Below, piece after piece: positions 1 to 5,037 of a stretch of 5,037 bases of DNA (position 1 is the first letter of the stretch; each line of letters starts with the position of its first letter). Position numbers and translations under genes: made by a program. Origin of the DNA: an uncultured Oscillospiraceae bacterium (lineage in GTDB: Bacteria; Bacillota; Clostridia; Oscillospirales; Oscillospiraceae); NCBI GenBank assembly GCA_900763965.1, contig CAAFMG010000008.1:1-5037 (forward strand). Reading direction: 5' to 3'. Below the pieces are notes generated by a model, which searched no databases, was not told the DNA's origin, and saw only the letters and a list, made by a program, of their open reading frames with translations.

Positions 1-2
1 CC

Positions 3-188
3 ATGAATGGATAAGAATGGGCCATTACCGCAGGGCTCGAGGCCGCTGCCGGTGCCGTGGCAGTTTTGATGATGCCGCGAACCAATCCAACACGTCGGCT
101 TGCCGCCAAGGCCGCAAACAAAATGGAGGATGTTGCCTGGAAGGTCAGCGACGTTATCACCGAAAAACTGGAATACTATTATATTTAA
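3..188 (+). pseudogene. Small YtxH-like protein, broken by an early in-frame stop (or mis-started)
   Basis: The frame beginning with ATG at 3 reads M-N-G-stop and then stays open for 57 codons to TAA at 186-188. The part after the stop looks like a genuine small protein. It has a short Gly/Ala-rich hydrophobic segment (AGLEAAAGAVAVLMMPR) followed by a basic and then amphipathic charged tail containing KAANKMEDVAWKVSDVITEKLE. This resembles YtxH-type small membrane-anchored proteins of Firmicutes, an identification made from architecture and memory only. A single base change (AAA to TAA at codon 4) would explain the break. The only later starts are GTG 57, TTG 66 and ATG 69/72; none has a visible Shine-Dalgarno sequence and all would cut into or remove the hydrophobic segment. 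The overlapping frame at 17-202 is Arg/Cys-rich and looks like a shadow. The gene may instead be intact with a start or frameshift that cannot be judged so close to the window edge. Confidence 0.45.
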
Positions 189-229
189 TGCAATACCCAT
201 GACGCAAAATCGTCCGGGGTCATAGACTT

Positions 230-249
230 TAGGGCAGCACCGCATAATT
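230..249 (+). repeat. Left terminal inverted repeat of the MITE candidate
   Basis: TAGGGCAGCACCGCATAATT. It is the inverted partner of 434-453, differing at three positions (232, 240, 245), all of them transitions. A shorter direct copy of GGCAGCA recurs inside the element at 258-264. Confidence 0.65.
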
Positions 250-315
250 CGGCAAGAGGCAGCAGCGAGAGATTTTTTCCAAGATAAAGTTTGGAAAATT
301 GAGGAATACTGTATG

Positions 316-330
316 TACCCGCAAAGGGTA
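316..330 (+). repeat. Small hairpin next to the central hairpin
   Basis: TACCC (316-320) and GGGTA (326-330) pair perfectly around a GCAAA loop. Two further G-T wobble pairs (315/331, 314/332) can extend it on the plus strand. Confidence 0.5.
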
Positions 331-333
331 TGC

Positions 334-370
334 CGCATCCGTAAGCCAGCTTGCGCTGGCAACGGCTGCG
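334..370 (+). repeat. Central hairpin of the MITE candidate
   Basis: CGCA, CCGT and GCCAGC pair with GCTGGC, ACGG and TGCG around a TTGC loop at 351-354. That gives 14 Watson-Crick pairs interrupted by one mismatch (338/366) and a small internal loop (343-344 against 361). On the plus strand it is followed by a T-rich stretch at 371-387 with A and C interruptions. It could act as a weak terminator for plus-strand transcription, but the tract is not a clean T-run. Confidence 0.6.
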
Positions 371-433
371 CTATATTTCCCATTTTTCAAACTGAAGAAG
401 TGGGGCAAAAAGACGGATGAGGCTCGCAGGCAC

Positions 434-453
434 AATTGTGCGATGCTGCCTTA
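434..453 (-). repeat. Right terminal inverted repeat; contains the Clp stop codon
   Basis: Read on the minus strand it is TAAGGCAGCATCGCACAATT. Its first three bases are the TAA stop of the Clp gene. It overlaps a perfect 12-base palindrome, GCACAATTGTGC, at 430-441. Confidence 0.65.
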
Positions 454-2751
454 GGTAATATCCAGCTGGATCGTATCGTTGTCCACGCGGATATGAATGG
501 CTGAAATGGGGCTTTCAAAGGAATCAATAATCGCCTCAGAGATGGGATCTTCCAGTTCCTTTTGGATGGTACGACGGAGATTTCTGGCTCCATAGACCGC
601 AGAATAGGCCTTCTTTGCCAGAAGCTGCCGCAGATCCTCTCCCCAAGTCAGGGTCAAACCACGGGAGGCAAGGCTTTCCTTCAGTTCCCGGAGCATGATA
701 TCTGCAATATCCAGGAAATTCTCCTGGGTCAAATGGTTAAAGGTGATGATCTCATCCACCCGGTTGATAAACTCCGGCCGCAGGAATTCCCGAAGCGCTT
801 TCATAGTCTTTTCCTGCACCATGTCGCTGTCGGTCTTACCAAAGCCCATGCCTCCCACCCGGCCCTCAGAACCGGCATTGGAGGTCATCACAATGACGGT
901 ATTCTCGAAATTCACCACCCGGCCCTGGGCATCGGTGATCCGGCCGTCATCCAGCACCTGAAGCAAAACATTCAGCACATCCGGATGAGCCTTTTCAATC
1001 TCATCGAAAAGCACAACACTGTAGGGACGGCGGCGGATCTTCTCTGTCAGCTGTCCTGCCTCATCATAACCAACATAGCCAGGAGGCGAACCAATGAGCT
1101 TGGATACCGTGTGCTTCTCCATATACTCCGACATATCCAGGCGGATCAAACTGTCCACGCTGTCAAACAGGTCGTCAGCAAGGCGCTTCACCAGTTCGGT
1201 TTTACCCACACCGGTGGGGCCGACAAAAATGAAGGAGACCGGGCGCTTCTTGGGAGAAATACCTACACGATTACGGCGGATAGCTCTGGAGACTGCCTCC
1301 ACTGCCTCATTCTGGCCGACGATATGTTCCTTCAAGCGGTCGGACAGGCCCTTGATCTGCTGATACTCCTGGGCTTTGATCTTGGAAGCAGGGATCTTTG
1401 TCCAAAGCTCGATGATCCGAGCCAGATTTTCCATGGTGACCGCAGGGGCAGGCAGTTTTTCCAGCTCCTCAATCTTGGGTGCCAGCTGCAGCAGCTTGCT
1501 GCGCAGAAGTGCCAACCGCTCGAAATCAGGCTCCTCGGAATTCTCATTGAGCATCCGCAGTTCCAGTTCGTAGTCATCCCGTTCCTTCTTCAGCTCTGCC
1601 AGCTGGGAAAGCTCCTTGCAGCGCAGATTGACATCGGAGCAGGCTTCATCCAGCAGATCAATGGCCTTATCCGGCAGAAAACGATCCGTAATGTACCGCT
1701 CGGAGAGAACGACACACTGATGGGCAATCTCCGGGGAGATCTGAACGCCATGAAACTGGGCATACGCCTTGGCAATGCCCTGCATGATCTGACTGGCCTC
1801 TGCAATGGTGGGCTCTGCCACCGTTACAGGCTGGAAGCGGCGCTCCAGAGCAGCGTCCTTTTCGATATACTTGCGGTATTCGGCGAAGGTGGTGGCACCA
1901 ATCACCTGGATCTCGCCCCGGGACAGGGCAGGCTTGAGGATATTGGCTGCATTCATGCTGCCCTCGGCATCCCCGGCACCCACCAGGTTGTGAACCTCAT
2001 CAATCACCAGAATGATGTTTCCACATTCCTTGATCTCACCGATCAGGCTCTTCATGCGGCTTTCAAACTGGCCCCGGAACTGGGTACCGGCCACCAGGGC
2101 CGTCAGATCCAGCAGAAACACTTCCTTATCCCGCAACTTATAGGGAACCTCTCCGGCAACGATCCGCTGGGCAAGGCCCTCAGCAATGGCTGTTTTACCA
2201 ACACCGGGTTCACCAATCAGGCAGGGGTTGTTCTTCTGACGGCGGTTCAGAATCTGAATGACCCGTTCCGTTTCCATATCCCGGCCGATGACCTGATCCA
2301 GCTTTCCTTCCCTGGCCCGACCGGTCAGATCCATACAGTAGCTGTCCAGGAACTTATGCTTCTTGTTCTTTGCTTTTTTGACAGGCTCCTCCCCTTCCTC
2401 GGTTTTTTCCCTTCTGGAAACAGGGCGAGGGGGCTGAGGTTCTGCATCGCTGCTGCCGCCGAACAACTGGTTCAGCAGGGGGAACGTTGCGGTCTGGCTG
2501 TCAATCTCATCGTCATCAGCATCGTTGCTGTCATCCCGCTGACCGAACATACTGCTCATTTCATCACTGAGCAGATCCAATTCATCCTCGGAAATCCCCA
2601 TCTGACGAACCGCTTCGTCGATTTGGGGAATGCCCAGGCTTCGGGCACACCGCAGGCAATAGCCTTCATTCATGGTAACGCCGTTTTCCATTTTGGTCAG
2701 AAAGACCACGGCAATATTCTTCTTACATTTTGAACACATTTTGGGCTGCAT
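451..2751 (-). CDS. clpE: ClpE-type AAA+ ATPase (Clp protease ATP-binding subunit), 766 aa
   Basis: This is a cytoplasmic Hsp100 unfoldase that threads misfolded or tagged proteins into the ClpP peptidase using two ATPase rings. An N-terminal four-cysteine zinc finger (C6, C9, C32, C35) is followed by an acidic, low-complexity linker (about 71-135). AAA domain 1 has Walker A GEPGVGKT (180-187), Walker B with D251/E252, arginines 304/305, and a pore loop GTQFRG near 222. A short charged middle segment (about 381-433) comes next. AAA domain 2 has Walker A GPTGVGKT (511-518), Walker B D583/E584, pore loop GSPPGYVGY with Y559, sensor N625, MGF at 635-637 (likely ClpP-binding loop), arginine finger R664 and sensor 2 R723. 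The zinc finger, the lack of the ClpC/ClpA double N-domain and the sequence AEGSMNAANILKPAL favour ClpE over ClpC. ATG 2751 is chosen because AAGGAG (2765-2760) stands 8 bases upstream and the protein then begins at the zinc finger. The TAA stop lies in the MITE terminal repeat. All catalytic motifs are intact. Confidence 0.9.
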   Translation of the reverse strand: MQPKMCSKCKKNIAVVFLTKMENGVTMNEGYCLRCARSLGIPQIDEAVRQMGISEDELDLLSDEMSSMFGQRDDSNDADDDEIDSQTATFPLLNQLFGGSSDAEPQPPRPVSRREKTEEGEEPVKKAKNKKHKFLDSYCMDLTGRAREGKLDQVIGRDMETERVIQILNRRQKNNPCLIGEPGVGKTAIAEGLAQRIVAGEVPYKLRDKEVFLLDLTALVAGTQFRGQFESRMKSLIGEIKECGNIILVIDEVHNLVGAGDAEGSMNAANILKPALSRGEIQVIGATTFAEYRKYIEKDAALERRFQPVTVAEPTIAEASQIMQGIAKAYAQFHGVQISPEIAHQCVVLSERYITDRFLPDKAIDLLDEACSDVNLRCKELSQLAELKKERDDYELELRMLNENSEEPDFERLALLRSKLLQLAPKIEELEKLPAPAVTMENLARIIELWTKIPASKIKAQEYQQIKGLSDRLKEHIVGQNEAVEAVSRAIRRNRVGISPKKRPVSFIFVGPTGVGKTELVKRLADDLFDSVDSLIRLDMSEYMEKHTVSKLIGSPPGYVGYDEAGQLTEKIRRRPYSVVLFDEIEKAHPDVLNVLLQVLDDGRITDAQGRVVNFENTVIVMTSNAGSEGRVGGMGFGKTDSDMVQEKTMKALREFLRPEFINRVDEIITFNHLTQENFLDIADIMLRELKESLASRGLTLTWGEDLRQLLAKKAYSAVYGARNLRRTIQKELEDPISEAIIDSFESPISAIHIRVDNDTIQLDIT

Positions 2752-2759
2752 AATCTTCA

Positions 2760-2765
2760 CTCCTT
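2760..2765 (-). promoter_or_regulatory. Ribosome binding site of the clpE-type gene
   Basis: AAGGAG on the minus strand, 8 bases before ATG 2751. It decides the start in favour of 2751 over the in-frame TTG at 2820. CCCCT just upstream (2774-2770) could pair weakly with the AGGAG, with one mismatch. Confidence 0.75.
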
Positions 2766-2775
2766 TTGCAGGGGA

Positions 2776-2813
2776 ACTCTGGGCCCGCCGGTCTGCACCG
2801 ATCTTCCCAGAGT
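2776..2813 (-). promoter_or_regulatory. Leader stem-loop upstream of the Clp ribosome binding site
   Basis: ACTCTGGG (2776-2783) and CCCAGAGT (2806-2813) form a perfect 8-pair stem. Inside it CGGT (2789-2792) and ACCG (2797-2800) form a second 4-pair stem with a 4-base loop. No T-run follows on the minus strand, so this is not an intrinsic terminator. It sits in the predicted 5' leader of the Clp transcript, 10 bases before the ribosome binding site. A regulatory role is inference. Confidence 0.5.
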
Positions 2814-2818
2814 ACCGC

Positions 2819-2832
2819 AAGGATATTTCCTT
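2819..2832 (-). promoter_or_regulatory. Short inverted repeat at the predicted transcript start
   Basis: AAGGA-TATT-TCCTT is a 5-base inverted repeat with a 4-base spacer, immediately downstream of the predicted -10 element. Its position fits an operator or a 5'-end hairpin. It does not match the CtsR heptad repeat (GGTCAAA) or the CIRCE element. Confidence 0.3.
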
Positions 2833-2839
2833 TCTCAGC

Positions 2840-2848
2840 AGTATAGCA
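2840..2848 (-). promoter_or_regulatory. Likely extended -10 promoter for the Clp gene
   Basis: On the minus strand TGCTATACT matches the extended -10 pattern TGnTATAAT at all but one base. No good -35 hexamer lies 16-18 bases upstream. The predicted transcription start is near 2833, giving a leader of about 80 bases. An overlapping TATGAT further upstream (about 2855-2850) is a second -10 candidate, but TTTACA is 21 bases away from it. No terminator is visible between truA and this site, so readthrough from truA is also possible. Confidence 0.4.
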
Positions 2849-2886
2849 CATCATACCGCATAATGAGGAAACAAATTGTAAACGGT

Positions 2887-3666
2887 TCATTCCGACCAAT
2901 CGCTGGCGGCTTCAAACTTTTCAATGCCGTCATCGTACCACAGATGGGTCATGTACAGCCCCCCGGGAGGAACCGTAGGACCGGCAGCCGTCCGGTTTCC
3001 ATCCGCCAGGATCCGGCCGATTTCTTCCGGGCGGATCTTTCCTTCGGCAGCGTAAACCACCGTTCCGGCCATGGCACGGGCCATGTTATACAGGAAGCCG
3101 TTGGCACAGACCTTCAGGGTGATCAGATTCCCCTGTCGCTGCACACGGTAATAGTATACGGTGCGAACCGTGGATTTTACATCGGTGCCAACACTTCTCA
3201 CAGCTGCAAAATCGTGCGTCCCAACAAACTGATCCGCCGCAGCCTGCATCACCTTTTCATCCAGATGTCTGGGATAGAACCAGGCCCGGTTCACATAGAA
3301 AGGATCCTTCAGCCGGGAATTGTAGATCTGATAGGTGTATTCCTTCCGGGCACAGGAGCCGATGGCGTTGAAATCCTCATGGACTTCAAATGCCTTGGTC
3401 ACCACGATATCACAGGGAAGGTGGGTATTCAGGGCGTAAGGCAGGCGCTCCACAGGAATACTGGCTGTGGTGCGGAAATTGGCAACATAGATTCGGGCAT
3501 GAACACCGGCATCGGTACGGCCGCAGCCGGTGACGTGAACCGGATGTCCCACAATGGCAGCTGCCGCTTTCTCCAGAGTTTCAGCCACGGTTGGCAGGTT
3601 TTTCTGTACCTGCCAACCGTGGTAGTCTGTTCCAAGATATGTTAAAAATAAGGCAATATTTCGCAT
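2887..3666 (-). CDS. truA: tRNA pseudouridine synthase A (TruA), 259 aa
   Basis: TruA converts uridines 38-40 in the anticodon arm of many tRNAs to pseudouridine. The catalytic aspartate is D52 in GCGRTDAGVHA. Other family landmarks are LTYLGTDYHGWQVQ near the N-terminus, the conserved tyrosine region KEYTYQIYN (109-116), GTHDFAAV (149-156) and NGFLYNMARAMAG (189-201). Length is typical for the family. ATG 3666 is preferred over the in-frame start at 3702: GAGGA (3676-3672) lies 5 bases upstream, the protein then begins at the conserved MRNIALFLTYLG, and the longer form would overlap ecfT by 28 bases. The ecfT TGA stop is embedded in this ribosome binding site, so translation is probably coupled. 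Placement after ecfT is the usual Firmicutes order; rplM-rpsI, which often follow, are replaced here by the Clp gene. Codons 15-28 contain a perfect 15-base inverted repeat, listed separately. Confidence 0.95.
   Translation of the reverse strand: MRNIALFLTYLGTDYHGWQVQKNLPTVAETLEKAAAAIVGHPVHVTGCGRTDAGVHARIYVANFRTTASIPVERLPYALNTHLPCDIVVTKAFEVHEDFNAIGSCARKEYTYQIYNSRLKDPFYVNRAWFYPRHLDEKVMQAAADQFVGTHDFAAVRSVGTDVKSTVRTVYYYRVQRQGNLITLKVCANGFLYNMARAMAGTVVYAAEGKIRPEEIGRILADGNRTAAGPTVPPGGLYMTHLWYDDGIEKFEAASDWSE
3585..3622 (-). repeat. Perfect 15-base inverted repeat inside truA (8-base spacer)
   Basis: CCACGGTTGGCAGGT at 3585-3599 is the exact reverse complement of 3608-3622, separated by TTTTCTGT. 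In the truA mRNA this gives a 15-pair, GC-rich hairpin with an 8-base loop, at nucleotides 45-82 of the coding region. It encodes the conserved YHGWQVQKNLPTVA segment. No T-run follows on either strand. Confidence 0.9.
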
Positions 3667-3674
3667 AACGATCC

Positions 3675-4481
3675 TCACAGTCCAAATGCCGCCAGAATGC
3701 AAACCAGTACCAATACCCCGGCGCCGGTTCCAAATGCCTTCAGATCATTCCTGTGATAGCGAAGAATCTTCATTTTTGTACGCCCTTCCCCGCCCTGATA
3801 GCAGCGGCATTCCATAGCCGTTGCCAGTTCATCCGCACGGCGGAAGGCTCCGATAAACAGAGGAACCAGGATGGGAATCAAAGCATTGGCCCGTTCCATC
3901 AGGCTGCCGTTTTCAAAGTCTGCACCTCTGGCCTTCTGGGCAGACATGATCTTATCCGTCTCATCAATCAGGGTGGGAATAAAGCGCAGAGCAATGCACA
4001 TCATCATCGACAGCTCATGGACAGGCACATGGACCTTTTTCAGGGGATTCAGCAGAGATTCCAGTCCGTCCGTCAGGGAGATCGGCGAGGTGGTGTAGGT
4101 CAGCAGGAAAGTGCCTGTAATCAGCATCAGGATCCGAGCCATCATAAAGATCGCCCGCTGCAAGCCGCCGCTGGTAACGGTGATGATCCAAAAATGCACC
4201 AGCACCTCCCCTTCCCGGGTGAAAAAGAGATTCAGCACGCCGGTGAAAATCAGGATCATGACCACCGGCTTCATGCCCCGAACGATAGATTTCGGGGGGA
4301 TGGCAGAGATTTTGATTACCACCAGCAAAAATGCCAGCATTACCCCATAGGAGACCCAGCTTTTTGCCAGAAACAAAGCAACAATGTACACCACCAGCAA
4401 AATCAGCTTGGTTCTGGGATCCAATCTGTGAATGGGGGAAGATCCAGGGAAGAACTGTCCCAGTGTAATGTCTTTAAGCAT
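3675..4481 (-). CDS. ecfT: ECF transporter transmembrane component EcfT, 268 aa
   Basis: EcfT is the membrane scaffold of energy-coupling-factor importers. It joins the EcfA1/EcfA2 ATPase pair to exchangeable substrate-binding S proteins for vitamins or metals. The N-terminus SPIHRLDPRTKL is the classic EcfT signature. Hydrophobic stretches at about 26-38, 43-58, 71-87, 107-129, 201-213 and 248-267 are likely membrane segments. The two cytoplasmic coupling motifs that contact the ATPases are K-A-R-G-A (R185) and E-C-R-C-Y (R226). The arginine is kept in both, though the second is CRC rather than ARG. ATG 4481 is chosen over GTG 4490: GGAGG (4494-4490) lies 8 bases before the ATG, while the GTG overlaps that Shine-Dalgarno. 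The start overlaps the end of ecfA2 by 8 bases and the stop lies in the truA ribosome binding site. No S component is visible, so the substrate is unknown; shared group II ECF modules serve several. Confidence 0.93.
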   Translation of the reverse strand: MLKDITLGQFFPGSSPIHRLDPRTKLILLVVYIVALFLAKSWVSYGVMLAFLLVVIKISAIPPKSIVRGMKPVVMILIFTGVLNLFFTREGEVLVHFWIITVTSGGLQRAIFMMARILMLITGTFLLTYTTSPISLTDGLESLLNPLKKVHVPVHELSMMMCIALRFIPTLIDETDKIMSAQKARGADFENGSLMERANALIPILVPLFIGAFRRADELATAMECRCYQGGEGRTKMKILRYHRNDLKAFGTGAGVLVLVCILAAFGL

Positions 4482-5037
4482 GGGCTGCACCTCCCCGAAT
4501 ACGCTTGCACTCCGCTACCGCCTGTTCGATGGTATATACATTCTTTACGTCCAGTCCCATTTTTTGCAGATGGAGGAACACCTGGGTCACCTGGGGAATG
4601 CTCAGTCCCATATCCAGCAGCTCCTGGGCATGGCTGAAAATCTCCTGGGGAGGGCCATCCATGGCCAGTTTCGATCCGTTCATTACAAGAAGGCGGTCTG
4701 TCAGCCGGGCCACATCCTCCATGGAGTGAGAGACCATCATTACAGTGGCATTCTTTGCCTTCCGATAGTTTTCAATGTTCTGCAAAATCTCTGCACGGCC
4801 AACTGGATCCAGGCCCGCAGTGGGCTCATCCAGGATCAGCACCTCCGGCTCCATGGCGATCACACCGGCAATGGCCACCCGCCGCTTCTGCCCACCGGAC
4901 AGATCAAAGGGAGAAACCTGAAGCTGCTGCTGGGTAATCCCTACAAAGCCAGCAGCTTCCAGTACCCGGCGTTGGATCTCCTCCTGGGAAAGTCCCATGT
5001 TTTTGGGGCCAAAGGCAATATCCCGGTATACCGTTTC
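4474..5037 (-). CDS. ecfA2: ECF transporter ATPase EcfA2, 3' part (187 codons; start beyond right edge)
   Basis: One of the paired ATPases that power EcfT-based vitamin/metal import at the inner face of the membrane. The visible part begins ETVYRDIAFGPKN, a segment typical of EcfA2 just after the Q-loop. It then shows the ABC signature LSGGQ (visible residues 46-50), Walker B VLILDEPTAGLDP (D70/E71 catalytic) and the switch histidine in VSHSMED (H104). An EcfA-type C-terminal extension follows. Walker A and the Q-loop, roughly the first 100 residues, are outside the window. The ATG at 4998 is an internal methionine: the reading frame continues uninterrupted to the edge at 5037, and the sequence before it is conserved family sequence. 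The stop TAA (4474-4476) overlaps the ecfT start. EcfA1 is expected further right from the usual gene order (inference). Confidence 0.93.
   Translation of the reverse strand, partial: ETVYRDIAFGPKNMGLSQEEIQRRVLEAAGFVGITQQQLQVSPFDLSGGQKRRVAIAGVIAMEPEVLILDEPTAGLDPVGRAEILQNIENYRKAKNATVMMVSHSMEDVARLTDRLLVMNGSKLAMDGPPQEIFSHAQELLDMGLSIPQVTQVFLHLQKMGLDVKNVYTIEQAVAECKRIRGGAAHA

Larger units (their letters stand above)
230..453. mobile_element. Candidate MITE: 224-base nested inverted-repeat element without a transposase
   Basis: The two ends are inverted copies: 230-249 (TAGGGCAGCACCGCATAATT) matches the reverse complement of 434-453 at 17 of 20 positions. A second inverted pair, 288-299 against 382-393, matches at 11 of 12 positions and shares almost the same centre (about 341). 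The middle holds two hairpins, 316-330 and 334-370. It is compact, has inverted ends, is almost entirely foldable, and carries no transposase, which is the architecture of a non-autonomous MITE. I see no clear target-site duplication: the flanks are GACTT on the left and GGTAA on the right. The true ends may therefore lie a few bases further out, or the insertion is old. A structured RNA locus is the main alternative. It fills the gap between the small broken gene and the Clp gene, and its right end overlaps the Clp stop codon. Confidence 0.6.

Noticed and set aside
199..223. ATGAC/GTCAT hairpin between the small gene and the element
   Set aside because: Only five pairs with a 15-base loop and no T-run; too weak to call a terminator.
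334..390. Intrinsic terminator for the plus strand
   Set aside because: The hairpin is good, but the following T-rich stretch is broken by A and C residues and the hairpin belongs to a larger inverted-repeat structure. Kept only as a possibility.
229..435. 68-codon minus-strand open frame within the inverted-repeat element
   Set aside because: It lies wholly inside a nested palindrome, has no Shine-Dalgarno sequence that I can see, and its composition resembles no protein I know.
1484..1502. GCAGCA/TGCTGC inverted repeat within the Clp gene
   Set aside because: A short six-base repeat explained by Leu/Gln/Ser codon runs in the helical middle segment.
562..2733. 723-codon plus-strand open frame opposite the Clp gene
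   Set aside because: It is antisense to an unmistakable AAA+ protein. Its translation is rich in His/Gln/Ile with no domain pattern, as expected of a complementary-frame shadow.
2752..2820. Longer Clp protein starting at TTG 2820 with 23 extra residues
   Set aside because: An AAAGGA lies 7 bases upstream of it, but this would sit at the predicted transcript start. The added residues overlap the leader stem and look unlike the family, and ATG 2751 has a better site.
2863..3645. 260-codon plus-strand open frame opposite truA
   Set aside because: Shadow of truA, whose catalytic motif and conserved blocks are clear on the other strand.
3753..4637. 294-codon plus-strand open frame opposite ecfT and ecfA2
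   Set aside because: It spans the antisense of two real genes and is His/Gln-rich with no recognisable motif.

Overview
The window looks like a chromosomal segment of a low-to-moderate-GC Gram-positive anaerobe. The order ecfA2-ecfT-truA is the conserved Firmicutes order, the ribosome binding sites are strong AGGAGG-like sequences, and the Clp ATPase is of the zinc-finger ClpE type. Codon use and protein flavour suggest a gut member of the Oscillospiraceae/Ruminococcaceae (Faecalibacterium or a relative). That last placement is an impression from the sequence, not a search result.

Nearly everything lies on the minus strand, so read from right to left. Positions 5037-4474 hold the C-terminal two thirds of EcfA2, an ATPase of an energy-coupling-factor (ECF) vitamin/metal transporter; its start is beyond the right edge. 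Its last codons overlap the start of ecfT (4481-3675), the transmembrane coupling protein of the same transporter. The ecfT stop codon lies inside the ribosome binding site of truA (3666-2887), the tRNA pseudouridine synthase. These three genes form a tightly coupled operon. After a 135-base gap with a likely promoter and a foldable leader comes a ClpE-type AAA+ unfoldase (2751-451).

The left 450 bases hold no complete conventional gene. Positions 3-188 on the plus strand encode the body of a small YtxH-like protein, but its only good start codon is followed by an in-frame stop three codons later. Positions 230-453 form a nested imperfect inverted repeat with 20-base ends matching at 17 positions. 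This looks like a miniature inverted-repeat transposable element (MITE), and it can also be drawn as a branched RNA. Its right end supplies the TAA stop codon of the Clp gene.

The most unexpected signals are this MITE-like element with its internal fold, and a perfect 15-base inverted repeat inside the 5' part of truA. I see no evidence of a multi-gene novel system here; the named genes are housekeeping ones.
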